The notes: generated by a model not told the origin, from the sequence alone. Shown: positions 6,808 through 14,930, counted from the stretch's first letter. The stretch: DNA of 24,838 nt from JARRQB01 sp965368585 (GCA_965368585.1 CBDUNM010000062.1:1-24838), one strand, 5' to 3'. Made by a program: numbers and translations.

Positions 6808-7557
6808 TTTGTATGCCGGTAGGGCGGTGAGTACGGGTTCGGATTGCGCAGTCGCGCGGCCCGCAGAGTTTTCTACAGGAGACGATCTCTCTGCGACGTC
6901 GGCGACAAACTGTGCCGACACGGTCTGAAGCGCCACTTCGTAGGCCTTCACGCTATCCACGACCTGACCGCTGGCGGCACGTTCGACGACATCATAACGG
7001 CGCCGCATGATATCCATACCGGTAATGTTGTCCAGTACCCGCAGCTCGATTCCGAGCGCGATCGTCACACCGTCCTTGTGTACGAGCCTTTCCATGCGCC
7101 GCAGGTGACCTTGCAGTACGTACCTGTCTACGCTGGATGTTCGGGCCATCGTAGGGCGCAGGTCGCCTAGCTGAGCACGCCAGTAATCTTCGAGCAAACG
7201 CGCCGGCGCGTCCGTCCAGAAATGGTAGCTGTGTTGTTTTAGTACCCGATGCCCGGCGTCGTCGCTGTACAAGAGCGCGCGTTCGCGCAGCAGGCCGTCG
7301 GCGGTGAAGCGTCGCACCTGCAAAGATATGGGTAAAGCCTGCTCTTTGGGTGCGCCGAGCGGTCTGGGTGTAAGGCGATAGTAGCTGTCGGTCGGCGCGG
7401 GTGGCGAGGTCATGCAGCCGACGAGCGGAAACACTAATACGGTGAGTACGATTACCGACCTGATGATATGTAATGCCGGATATCTCGGGGCTGGACCGTC
7501 ACCGGTATCCACGGCCTTTCGAAACCGTCGTATGGATAGCAGATTGTTGATTTTCAT
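6796..7557 (-). CDS. ABC-type transport auxiliary lipoprotein (PqiC-like)
   Basis: 253 residues. A lipobox LVGC places the lipidated Cys at residue 48 after an unusually long basic N-terminal region (33 residues before the hydrophobic core). After the Cys comes the sequence YYRLTP, which opens this family, followed by a ~170-residue domain resembling PqiC and other auxiliary lipoproteins of MCE transport systems. It is expected on the outer membrane or periplasmic side, taking part in lipid transfer between membranes with the MCE protein. Its ATG overlaps the stop of the MCE gene by 4 bp (ATGA), so it is the last gene of the operon. The family call is good; a direct role in phospholipid transport is inferred from context. 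Confidence 0.85.
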   Translation of the reverse strand: MKINNLLSIRRFRKAVDTGDGPAPRYPALHIIRSVIVLTVLVFPLVGCMTSPPAPTDSYYRLTPRPLGAPKEQALPISLQVRRFTADGLLRERALLYSDDAGHRVLKQHSYHFWTDAPARLLEDYWRAQLGDLRPTMARTSSVDRYVLQGHLRRMERLVHKDGVTIALGIELRVLDNITGMDIMRRRYDVVERAASGQVVDSVKAYEVALQTVSAQFVADVAERSSPVENSAGRATAQSEPVLTALPAYKRAP

Positions 7558-8636
7558 CGTTTCAGGGCCTCCTGCGGGGGCTCGCTCAATAGCAACGCCG
7601 AGGGGTTGTCACGCACACGCCGGCTGAACTCCTGTATGTTGCGGCTGCCGCCTTCCAGGTGATAGCCGATGGTGTCAACGCTGTCGCTGGCACTGCGCAG
7701 CGTGGCGCGTACCTCGGCAAGGGCGGCGGTGACCTGGGGAGAGCTGGTCTGTATCAGGGTGTCGACACGCGCTATCGCCTGATTCATTGTTTTTGCGGTT
7801 GCTTTAAGACGTCGCACCAGCTGGCCCACATGGGCCGAGGCCCCGTCCAGGTTGGCCAGCGTATTATCCACATGCCCGAGGTTTTCGGCACTGAGCACTC
7901 TGTCGAGTCGCTGCGCCCCTTGCTCCAAGGCATTCGTTACCCGGGGCGTATTCAAGCGCACGGCCTTACTGGCTACTTGTAGATCGTCGAGGATGCTCGG
8001 CACCTGTTGGTTGAGGCGGGCACTCAAGGCGTGCAGTTCTCTCAGGCTGCCGGGCAGTTGTTCACCCAGATGTTCGCTAACCTGACTCATATTCTGCAGC
8101 ATAGTCGGTGCGCTGGCCTCCAGCGCGTCGGAAAGCACCTCTACGCTACGTTGCAGGCGCCCGAGCAGCGGCCGGAAGCTATCGCGGCTGAGGTCTTCGA
8201 ATTCGCTGGCGACCGCACTCATAGCCGCGAACATGTTGCCGCCCGATACGCCTTGCAACGTGTCGGCGGGCTGCACGTAATTATCGCTGGCACCTTCCTC
8301 GATATCGATGCTTACCGCCGAAAGCAGACCGTCCGCTACCACCCGTGCCAGGGAATCATCCGGGATACGCCAGTCGTTGCGCAGGGCGAGGGCGATACGG
8401 TAGCGGGTGCCGTCGTCAGTCTGCTCGGGCGTGACGGATGCGACCTGTCCAACCGGGTACCCAGCGTAGGTAACCGGTGTGCCCAGAGTGATACCGGAGA
8501 CGTTTTGCAAATCCGTATAGTAAGTGTGAGTGGGACCTTGACTGCCGCTGAGCATGTACAGGGCGCTGAACAACGCGGCGAAGGCCACCAGGACAAAGGC
8601 ACCCACGAGTGTGTAATTGGTTTTATTATTTCTCAT
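7554..8636 (-). CDS. MlaD-like MCE-domain substrate-binding protein
   Basis: 360 residues. One membrane helix at about residues 9-29 anchors the protein. A single MCE domain follows at about 38-117 (YYTDLQNVSGITLGTPVTYAGYP includes the typical strand-loop pattern). The rest (about 130-350) is a long helical region with several ALEAS/ARLNQQ-type segments. In the family, MCE domains form hexameric rings that carry lipids through the periplasm. At 360 residues it is much longer than E. coli MlaD (~180), so the helical part may form a tube like those of other MCE proteins. It overlaps the ATPase gene upstream and the lipoprotein gene downstream by 4 bp each. Confidence 0.9.
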   Translation of the reverse strand: MRNNKTNYTLVGAFVLVAFAALFSALYMLSGSQGPTHTYYTDLQNVSGITLGTPVTYAGYPVGQVASVTPEQTDDGTRYRIALALRNDWRIPDDSLARVVADGLLSAVSIDIEEGASDNYVQPADTLQGVSGGNMFAAMSAVASEFEDLSRDSFRPLLGRLQRSVEVLSDALEASAPTMLQNMSQVSEHLGEQLPGSLRELHALSARLNQQVPSILDDLQVASKAVRLNTPRVTNALEQGAQRLDRVLSAENLGHVDNTLANLDGASAHVGQLVRRLKATAKTMNQAIARVDTLIQTSSPQVTAALAEVRATLRSASDSVDTIGYHLEGGSRNIQEFSRRVRDNPSALLLSEPPQEALKR

Positions 8637-9421
8637 CGCGTCAGTCTCTGCAGGTAGGCGGTGCCATCGACCTCCCCAGTGCCCGCACGGCGCTGCAACA
8701 GGCTTTGGACCCGCTCAGATTCACTGTTACGCACTGCATCGACCGTGTCGCTCACCAGGATATGGCCGGAATCCAGCACCGTGATACGGTCCGCAATCGT
8801 GAACGCGCTTTCCAGCTCGTGTGTCACCAATACGATGGTGATCTGCAACGCATCGCGCAGTTGCAGTATCAACGCGTCCAGCTCCGCGGCGACCACCGGG
8901 TCCAGTCCGGCGGAGGGCTCGTCGAAAAACAGCAGCGGTGGGTCCATGACCACGGCGCGAGCCAGCGCGGCGCGTTTAATCATGCCTCCCGATAGTTCGG
9001 CCGGGAAAAGGTGTTCCTTACCGACCAGGTTCACCAGTTCCAGCTTGATGCGGCTCATGATGCGGATCGTTTGTTCGTTGAGTTTGGTATGCTCGCGCAG
9101 CGGAAACTCGGTGTTCTCCGCGATGGTCATGGAATTGAACAGCGCGCCACCCTGGAAGGACACGCCGATGCGTTTGCGTAACGCGTACATGGCATCGGCG
9201 GACAACTGGGTGATGTCCTGGCCGAACAGTTCGATACTGCCGCTGGTCGCCTCTTCCAGACCCAACAGATGCCGCAGCAGGGTGCTCTTGCCGGAGCCGC
9301 TGCCCCCCATGATCACCATGACTTCGCCGGGCTGCACGGTCATGTTGATGCCGTGGAGGATCTCGGTGTTGCCGTAGTGTGTCACCAGATCACGAACCTC
9401 GATTACAGGCATGGTGGACAT
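8633..9421 (-). CDS. MlaF-like ABC transporter ATPase
   Basis: 262 residues. Walker A GGSGSGKST at about 39-47, Q-loop Gln90, signature LSGGM at 143-147 and Walker B LLFFDE with catalytic Glu168, followed by the D-loop SAGLDP. The signature reads LSGGMIKRAALARA, the form typical of the MlaF family. It powers lipid movement with the MlaE-like permease. The start ATG shares one base with the stop of the permease gene (TGATG) and the stop overlaps the MCE gene start by 4 bp, so translation is tightly coupled. All catalytic motifs are intact. Confidence 0.94.
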   Translation of the reverse strand: MSTMPVIEVRDLVTHYGNTEILHGINMTVQPGEVMVIMGGSGSGKSTLLRHLLGLEEATSGSIELFGQDITQLSADAMYALRKRIGVSFQGGALFNSMTIAENTEFPLREHTKLNEQTIRIMSRIKLELVNLVGKEHLFPAELSGGMIKRAALARAVVMDPPLLFFDEPSAGLDPVVAAELDALILQLRDALQITIVLVTHELESAFTIADRITVLDSGHILVSDTVDAVRNSESERVQSLLQRRAGTGEVDGTAYLQRLTR

Positions 9422-10206
9422 CAGCGGTTCACCAATAAGGTAAACAGCATGTCGGCGACGATAATGTAGCTTATCGACTGCACCACCGCCCTTGTGGTTG
9501 CCCGCCCCAGGCCTTCTGCGCCACCGCTGACCGCGAAGCCATTGCTGACTCCGACCAGCGTAATGATTACCGCGAACACCAGACTTTTCAGTACGCCCTG
9601 TAGCACGTCGCCGGCATCCACTGCGTCCCGCACACGTTCAAAGAACACCGGCAAGCGCATACCTAGTTCCAGGTTGCAGAACAGTCCACCCCCGAACAGG
9701 CCCAGCACATCGGCGAGTATCGTCAGGCAGGGCAACATCACCAGCATTGCTATCAGCGGCGGCGCGACCAGGTGGCGCACTGGGTGCACGCCCAGCACCC
9801 GCAAAGCGTCGATCTCCTGCGATATATTCATGCTCCCAACCTGCGCAGCCAGCGCCGATCCCGAACGGCCCGCAACCAGAATTCCGGTGATAAGGGGTGC
9901 GAACTCCCGGGTAACCGCGAGTGCGATGCCAACCACCACCTGCGACTCGGCACCAAAGGCTCGCAGGGTGTGTATACCCTGAATGGCGAGCATCAGGCCT
10001 ATGACCATCGCCAGGACAGCGACGATAGGTATCGCGCGCACACCGATGACGGCCATCTGTGTGACTATCTCATGGGTGCGTACCGGCTGGCTGCGCAAGC
10101 CACCGGTGCAAATCCAGACCAGGCTCTCGGCCAACAAACTCGCTTGATAGCCCAGCTCATTGATCGCCGTGACGGTGGCGCGGCCGGTGCGTGTCAACGG
10201 GTTCAA
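9421..10206 (-). CDS. MlaE-like ABC transporter permease
   Basis: 261 residues with about five membrane segments and the conserved family stretch FAPLITGILVAGRSGSALAA around residues 111-130, followed by the EIDALRVLGV coupling motif. MlaE-family permeases move phospholipids between the inner membrane and the periplasmic MCE protein. The only well-placed start is a TTG at 10206, 11 bases after the STAS stop codon, with a weak AGG upstream; a rare start codon suggests modest initiation or coupling to the STAS gene. It is the first transporter gene of the operon. Confidence 0.9.
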   Translation of the reverse strand: MNPLTRTGRATVTAINELGYQASLLAESLVWICTGGLRSQPVRTHEIVTQMAVIGVRAIPIVAVLAMVIGLMLAIQGIHTLRAFGAESQVVVGIALAVTREFAPLITGILVAGRSGSALAAQVGSMNISQEIDALRVLGVHPVRHLVAPPLIAMLVMLPCLTILADVLGLFGGGLFCNLELGMRLPVFFERVRDAVDAGDVLQGVLKSLVFAVIITLVGVSNGFAVSGGAEGLGRATTRAVVQSISYIIVADMLFTLLVNR

Positions 10207-10217
10207 CGACGTCGGAC

Positions 10218-10547
10218 CTAACGTGACGCCTGGTAGGCGTTTACGTCTGCGTACAGCGGAAACACTTGGTCAAGGCGCGCGAGACGCAGCACCCGCAGCA
10301 CCGCGTCACTCACGGCCAATAGTCCGAAGTTCAGCTTGTTGTCGTGCGCCAGACGAAGTCCTTCCACCAGGGTCGCGATCCCGGAGCTGTCGATGTAGTC
10401 GACTGCCGAAAGGTTCACCAACAGCGACCTGCCGCTGTTGAGGCAATCGAGTATCACGGTGCGCGCCTGCGGCGAATTGGAGAGATCGACTTCGCCCTGC
10501 AGCGCCGCGATGGAAAGGTTCTCAGTGTGTTGTAGTTCGATTTTCAT
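10218..10547 (-). CDS. STAS-domain protein, MlaB-like position with phosphorylatable Ser motif
   Basis: 109 residues, a single STAS domain. The key loop is VDYIDSSGIATLVEG, with Asp53-Ser54-Ser55-Gly56. DSSG is the motif in which anti-sigma factor antagonists (SpoIIAA, RsbV) are phosphorylated by their partner kinase. By operon position, directly before an MlaE-like permease, it corresponds to MlaB, the STAS subunit of the Mla transporter; E. coli MlaB has a DTGG-type motif at this place. An RsbW-like kinase gene lies 16 bp upstream. The protein may be a transporter subunit, a partner-switch antagonist, or both. Confidence 0.88.
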   Translation of the reverse strand: MKIELQHTENLSIAALQGEVDLSNSPQARTVILDCLNSGRSLLVNLSAVDYIDSSGIATLVEGLRLAHDNKLNFGLLAVSDAVLRVLRLARLDQVFPLYADVNAYQASR

Positions 10548-10563
10548 TTTAGTAGCTCAGGGA

Positions 10564-10992
10564 TCAGTTATTGCGTTGCCAGGTCATGCGTAGACGGTTA
10601 CCGGTCTCGTCTGTACGATGGCTGTAACGCACGTCCTGCATGAGTTGGTTAATGAAACTCAGGCCCAGACCACCGGGTCGCAGTTCACCAATGGATTGGC
10701 TGCATACGCTTGCCAAGTCGATAGGGGTGGCGTGATCCAATAACTCAAATAACACCCGGTCATCGCTGACGTCGACTAGCATAAGTATGGTTTCTGAAGA
10801 ATCGCCGTGGTAAGCGTGTCGAATGATGTTCGTGCAGGCTTCGTTGACGGCGATAACTATCGATTGTATTTCGCTCGCTGAGCAACCCGCCCGGACGAGT
10901 ACGTCCGCCAATTGGCGGCGTAACCCTGCCAGCGCGGATGCGCGGGCTTCGAATGTGAGTTGATGCAGCGGTTCTTGTACGCCCTCCCGCAT
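10564..10992 (-). CDS. RsbW-like serine kinase / anti-sigma factor (HATPase)
   Basis: 142 residues. A GHKL ATP-binding domain of the anti-sigma kinase type: the N-box VNEACTNIIRHAY contains Glu51 and Asn55, the G1 region is LLDHATPID with Asp86, and the G2-like GGLGLSFINQL lies at 107-117. The usual Gly after the G1 Asp is replaced (DHA). Family members phosphorylate a STAS partner on Ser and often sequester a sigma factor or another target. The start ATG at 10992 has a GAGG upstream. It heads the transporter operon, next to the STAS gene, and is divergent from the PP2C phosphatase gene, so its partner is very probably encoded next door. Confidence 0.9.
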   Translation of the reverse strand: MREGVQEPLHQLTFEARASALAGLRRQLADVLVRAGCSASEIQSIVIAVNEACTNIIRHAYHGDSSETILMLVDVSDDRVLFELLDHATPIDLASVCSQSIGELRPGGLGLSFINQLMQDVRYSHRTDETGNRLRMTWQRNN

Positions 10993-11152
10993 AGGAACCT
11001 CGTTCTAGGCATGTGCTTCTGGAGAATATCGGCCGCTTCGGCTGGTTACTTGAGATTGACTGAGAGCCCGATATCTGCGTCGGGCGCTTATGCTTCAAGC
11101 TCAGCACCTCGGTAGCCGCTAACCCAACACAACTTGCAACGAATTTGGATCC
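10993..11152. promoter_or_regulatory. Divergent promoter region between kinase operon and phosphatase
   Basis: 160 bp separate the kinase start and the phosphatase start, and both transcripts must begin here. It contains a perfect 6-bp inverted repeat, GCCCGA (11066-11071) and TCGGGC (11080-11085), that could be an operator. No promoter matches the housekeeping consensus well enough to be placed with confidence. Confidence 0.4.
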
Positions 11153-12838
11153 TTGAGCGTTTTGCCGTTTTCCATCAAGCCTGCCGATCTGCCGACGCCA
11201 CCCAAGTTGGCGCTGGAAATCATGCAGGCCTGTGCACGCGATGACTGCAGCAACGCCGTGATTGGCGCTCTGGCGGCGCGCGACTCCGCGTTGACCGCGG
11301 AGACGCTACGTCTGGTCAATTCCGCCTGGTTCGGCTTCAGTACGCAAGTGCGCACGGTGACCCACGCCGCGGTGATACTGGGCCGGCGTGCGATGCGCAA
11401 CCTGGTTCTGTGCATCGCCGTGCGTGACACGCTAAAGGCGGCCCGGATAGCCAACTTTGATGGCGAGCAGTTCGCCGAAGATTCATTGCGGCGTGCCGTC
11501 GCCGCCCGCATGTTGGCGGAGTATACCGGGCTGGACCATGAAGAGGCGTTCACCACCGGGTTGCTGCAGGACTTCGGTTTGATGGTGTTGTTCGTTGCCT
11601 TACCGCAGGCGGAGTTGCACCATGCCGAGCTGCGAGCACTGGATCCGGAACGCCGTCGAACGATTGAGCGTACCCGCTTCCCGCTGGGGCACGATGAGGC
11701 AGGCGCGCTGATCGCAGAGCAGTGGGGACTGCCCGAAGATATACGCGAGGCGATCGCGACACACCATTGTGATGACGCTATACGCGAATCCGCGCTGGGC
11801 AGGACGTTGCGTTGCGCGGATTGGCTCGCCGCGGTGTACGAAGTGGACGAGCGCGGCGCTTGTCTGGCGACCTGCCGGTCCTTGTTGGGCGACCTGTTGG
11901 GACTACAGGCCGAACAGGTCGATGGGTGCCTGGCGAAGTTGCCGCAGGAACTGGATAGGGCGGCGCTTGACCTCGGTATCAAGACCGCTGCGCCGCAGAC
12001 CTTTGAAGATCTGATGCGTGTAACCAACGCCACCCTGGCCGAGGAAAACTTGAGTTACCAGGAGCTGACGCTAAGGCTCCAGACCACCTTGCGTGAGCGC
12101 GACCGCCTTACCTCAGAACTGGATCACGAACTCGAGCGGGCCCGCGAGATTCAGCGCGCACTGCTGCCCGGACCCACGGCAGACGATTTTCCCGTATGCG
12201 GTCTAAACGTCAGCGCCAAGATGTTGTCCGGTGACTTCTACGACTATTTTCCCCTGCCCGACGGTCGTGTTTTCTTCTGTCTCGGGGACGTATCCGGGAA
12301 GGGCGCAAACGCCGCGATCCTGATGGCCAAGACCGCCGGGTTGTGCCGCTGTCTGGCACGGCAGCAGATGGACTTGGCATCCTTGGTGGAGATCGTGAAT
12401 CGGGAGATCGCCGAGACCAGCGCCCAAGGCATGTTCGTTACACTGGCTTGTGGGTTGTACGATCCCCGGAGCGAGCAATTGTCGTTCGTTAACGCCGGCC
12501 ACTTACCCGGGTTGTTGCTATCGCCAAGCGCTAAACCTAGCCTGCTGCAGGCCCAGTCGCCGCCGCTGGGAGTGCTCGATCGGATTTCATGCGCTGCGCA
12601 GACCTACAGTTTGGCAGGGCGCGAACTGTATCTCTTTTCCGACGGCGTCACCGAGCATCGCACGACCGAAGGCGCTGAACTGGGCATAAGCGGTCTGCTA
12701 AGGCTGTTATCGGCGTCACGTGAACAATCACCCGCGGATCAGTTGCGGTTTGTAATGCGGCAGCTGTTGAACGACGGGGAAGACACCAAGGACGACCTGA
12801 CCCTGGTTCGGGTAAGCTCGGCCAAGCGAGGGTCGTAG
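11153..12838 (+). CDS. HDOD domain - SpoIIE/PP2C serine phosphatase
   Basis: 561 residues from a TTG at 11153 (GGAT just upstream; an in-frame stop at 11120-11122 leaves no ATG or GTG before it). Residues ~10-205 form an HDOD domain (LPTPPKLALEIM, then RLVNSAWFG and GLLQDFG, where the HD-type motif is degenerate). A linker helix, probably coiled coil, lies at ~290-335. Residues ~345-555 form a SpoIIE-type PP2C phosphatase with metal ligands in SGDFYDYF (Asp361), GDVSGKG (Asp379), FSDGVTE (Asp497) and DTKDDLT (Asp547/548). Such enzymes dephosphorylate STAS antagonists and so reverse RsbW-type kinases. Divergent placement from the kinase and STAS genes makes them the likely substrate system. 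The HDOD part may sense the input. Confidence 0.92.
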   Translation: MSVLPFSIKPADLPTPPKLALEIMQACARDDCSNAVIGALAARDSALTAETLRLVNSAWFGFSTQVRTVTHAAVILGRRAMRNLVLCIAVRDTLKAARIANFDGEQFAEDSLRRAVAARMLAEYTGLDHEEAFTTGLLQDFGLMVLFVALPQAELHHAELRALDPERRRTIERTRFPLGHDEAGALIAEQWGLPEDIREAIATHHCDDAIRESALGRTLRCADWLAAVYEVDERGACLATCRSLLGDLLGLQAEQVDGCLAKLPQELDRAALDLGIKTAAPQTFEDLMRVTNATLAEENLSYQELTLRLQTTLRERDRLTSELDHELERAREIQRALLPGPTADDFPVCGLNVSAKMLSGDFYDYFPLPDGRVFFCLGDVSGKGANAAILMAKTAGLCRCLARQQMDLASLVEIVNREIAETSAQGMFVTLACGLYDPRSEQLSFVNAGHLPGLLLSPSAKPSLLQAQSPPLGVLDRISCAAQTYSLAGRELYLFSDGVTEHRTTEGAELGISGLLRLLSASREQSPADQLRFVMRQLLNDGEDTKDDLTLVRVSSAKRGS

Positions 12839-13010
12839 CGGTCGCGTCGTGAGCGCTTGGCATGACACTTTCAGCTTACTAGCTTGGCCCGAAAATCTCA
12901 CTGGATTGACGAGCCCTCGCTTGTCTTTTGAAGCGACACAAAATTATCGTTCAGCGCATGCGGTGATATATGCAGTCCCTGCTTAGCACCGCCTGCCGCC
13001 GTCGAACTCG
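12839..13010. other. Intergenic region before the malG remnant
   Basis: No gene is seen. The stretch contains part of a distant 10-bp inverted repeat, CAAGCGAGGG (12823-12832) with CCCTCGCTTG (12914-12923), whose meaning is unclear. Bases just before 13011 no longer resemble the MalG N-terminus, so the 5' part of that gene is lost. Confidence 0.35.
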
Positions 13011-13706
13011 ACTCCCGAGCATTGGGCGCTGGCCCTCGGCATGTACTATACGCGCGCCGATGCTACCGTGCTCGCACTGCCATTTCCCGTGTTGCTGTGG
13101 CTGTGGAATTCGATCAAGATCAGCATCGTCGCCGGTTTCGGCGTGCTGGCACCGGCGACGGTCTCCACGTACGCGTTCAGCCGGATCCGCTGTTTCTGAT
13201 CCAGATGTTTCCGACGGTGCTCGCGTTGATCGCGAGCTATGCGATATTCGTTGCGCTGGCAGATGCGACTACCGCTCTCGGGCTGGATAGTCATGTCGCG
13301 CCGATACCGGTTTATCGGTCGGGCGTGACGCTGAATATCATGACGAAAAAGGGCTATTTCGGCGGTATAGACAACGCCCTTGACAAGGCGGCCGAGATCG
13401 ATGGGGCGACGCCGTGGCAGACGTTTCGCTTCGTGTTCCTGCCATTGGCCGTACCGATCATGTCCTTACGTTTTCGTACTGACCTTTATCCGTTTGATCA
13501 ACGACTATCGGGTTGCCAGTATACTCTTCAGGTCGGAACACCACATGACGCTGGCTGTCGGATCGCGCTTGTACCTGAACGAGCTCCGCTACCTGTGGGG
13601 TGATTACGCGGCCCCCGCGAATCTTTCGGGAATTCCGATCACGGTCGTTTTTCTGCTCGCGCAACGCGATCTGGTAGCCAGCCTGTCAGAGGGCGCGATC
13701 AAGGGT
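13011..13706 (+). pseudogene. malG: Decayed maltose ABC transporter permease (malG remnant)
   Basis: Three reading-frame segments join into one MalG-like protein. Segment 1 (from ~13011): PEHWALALG, then PFPVLLWLWNSIKIS and STYAFSRIR. Segment 2 (from ~13187, shifted frame): LFLIQMFPTVLALIASYAIF, KKGYFGGIDNALDKAAEIDG, ATPWQTFRFVFLPLAVPI. Segment 3 (from ~13460, shifted again): RVASILF, TLAVGSRLYLN, YLWGDYAAP, IPITVVFLLAQRDLVASLSEGAIKG, matching the MalG C-terminus. The N-terminal membrane helices are missing, about nine codons are lost at the first junction, and the normal stop is gone. MalG is an inner-membrane permease for maltose/maltodextrins; this copy cannot be functional. No malF, malK or malE lies nearby, so it is an isolated relic. 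Confidence 0.85.
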
Positions 13707-13788
13707 CGATCGGCGAGCCCGGGAAAGAGCGTAAGCGGGGCCGGTACTCGTCGACCGAGGGTTGCGGGTAAGAAACAAAGGTGGCGCA

Positions 13789-14175
13789 ATGACGATACGT
13801 ATCGTACGACTGGGCAGTCCGCGGATGCAGGACGAAGGCTTGCGCATAGGCACGGTTAGACGCCCGCCGCGAGGAATCAGGAAAGAGGCGTTCGCGGCCA
13901 GGGACTTCTACGACTTGTGGTTTCCGAATTTGGCGCCTAGCGCGACTCTGCTCAAGTCGTTCGTGCCCGACGACGAACAGTCCTGGCAGCAGTTCCAACG
14001 GAAATTCCTGGCCGAGATGAAGACCTCTGGCGCACGGCACGACTTGAACCTGCTCGCCGCGTTTTCACACCGGATTAACTGCTCAGTGGGCTGTTACTGC
14101 AAAGACGAATCACGGTGTCACAGGTCCCTGTTACGTCGCCTGCTCGTCGAGCTCGGGGCCGATGTCTGTCAGTGA
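13789..14175 (+). CDS. DUF488 family protein
   Basis: 128 residues from the ATG at 13789, which has AAAGGTGG upstream; an in-frame ATG at 13762 is less well placed. Conserved family features are visible: the N-terminal VRLGSPR, FYDLWFPNLAPS (residues 40-51) and the C-terminal CYCKDESRCHRSLL (Cys102, Cys104, Cys110, His111, Arg112), the cysteine-rich closing motif of DUF488. Its biochemical role is not established. It stands alone after the malG remnant and is convergent with the toxin-antitoxin pair. Confidence 0.85.
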   Translation: MTIRIVRLGSPRMQDEGLRIGTVRRPPRGIRKEAFAARDFYDLWFPNLAPSATLLKSFVPDDEQSWQQFQRKFLAEMKTSGARHDLNLLAAFSHRINCSVGCYCKDESRCHRSLLRRLLVELGADVCQ

Positions 14176-14246
14176 GAAAGCGGCATGACGCGTTCTACGC
14201 CAGGAGCGACAGTGAAACTTCCCGCTCATTCCCCGTGATCGTCTGT

Positions 14247-14280
14247 CAAGCCGGGTGCGGGTGAACAGCCGCCGGGCTTG
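14247..14280. terminator. Hairpin between convergent DUF488 and toxin genes
   Basis: CAAGCCGG (14247-14254) pairs with CCGGGCTTG (14272-14280) with one bulged base. It lies in the short gap between two convergent stops. No T-run follows on either strand, so it is a weak or bidirectional terminator at best. Confidence 0.4.
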
Positions 14281-14292
14281 CTGATCAGTACA

Positions 14293-14703
14293 TCAAACGT
14301 TCTCCGCCTGCTCCCAGTCTTCCAGACGCAAGCCGGTGATCCGGCCAAACTCGCGTTCGTTGCGGGTGACCAGTACCGCATCGTACGCCCGAGCGGTTGC
14401 CGCAATCAGCAGATCGTTGGGACCAATCGGCTTACGCTGGGCCTCGAGATCGGCATGAATCTGGCCGGCTTCTTCCGCACAACGATCGTCGAAGGGCAGA
14501 CTCGCCAGCGGCGCGAAAAACCGTTTGAGCAATTGCAGATTTTCTTCGACCTTACGACTGCTGCGCGCGCTGAAAAGTAGTTCCTGCTTGACCACGCTGC
14601 ATAAGGCGATCTCGCTGGGCAGGTGTTGCCGGAATCGTTGCGCTATGCCCGGATCGGCTCGATTCAACAGTCGAGTGCAGGTCTCGCAATCGAGTAGATA
14701 CAC
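14293..14703 (-). CDS. PIN-domain toxin, VapC type
   Basis: 136 residues starting with a GTG that shares one base with the antitoxin stop (TAGTG). PIN-domain acidic residues are present: Asp5 (YLLDCE), Glu41 (VVKQELL) and Asp97 (GPNDLLIAATA), followed by the TRNEREF segment typical of VapC. VapC toxins are Mg2+-dependent ribonucleases that cut tRNA or rRNA and are neutralised by the partner antitoxin. The usual DTN/DTS at the first acidic position reads DCE here. The pairing with an upstream RHH-type gene supports a type II toxin-antitoxin module. The RNA target is unknown. Confidence 0.88.
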   Translation of the reverse strand: MYLLDCETCTRLLNRADPGIAQRFRQHLPSEIALCSVVKQELLFSARSSRKVEENLQLLKRFFAPLASLPFDDRCAEEAGQIHADLEAQRKPIGPNDLLIAATARAYDAVLVTRNEREFGRITGLRLEDWEQAENV

Positions 14704-14927
14704 TATTCAAGACCGGTTCTCTTTTCGTACGAACCTTGCGCCGGTCGTTGCAGTCGTTCTCCCTGCCAGCCACCGAAGAGATCGAAGTAATCTTCGGGCC
14801 AGCGGCTGCCGACTTCTTTCTCGATCAGCAACGCAAGATATCTGGAAACGGAAAAATGCGCCTGACTGGCTTTTTCCTGTAAGCGCTTTGCGAGATCGTC
14901 TTGCACATAACAGTGTAATTGAGGCAT
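14703..14927 (-). CDS. VapB-like antitoxin (ribbon-helix-helix type)
   Basis: 74 residues. The N-terminal part (PQLHCYVQDDLAKRLQEKAS, then FSVSRYLALLIEKEV) has the strand-helix-helix pattern of RHH DNA-binding antitoxins. The C-terminal ~25 residues (WPEDYFDLFGGWQGE) would wrap the toxin. It lies directly upstream of the PIN-domain gene, overlapping it by one base. Such antitoxins repress their own operon; an inverted repeat just upstream of the start is a candidate operator. Confidence 0.82.
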   Translation of the reverse strand: MPQLHCYVQDDLAKRLQEKASQAHFSVSRYLALLIEKEVGSRWPEDYFDLFGGWQGERLQRPAQGSYEKRTGLE

Positions 14928-14930
14928 GGT

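Noticed and set aside
12823..12923. 10-bp inverted repeat around the phosphatase stop as a terminator
   Set aside because: The arms are ~80 bases apart and one lies inside the coding region, so a terminator is unlikely.
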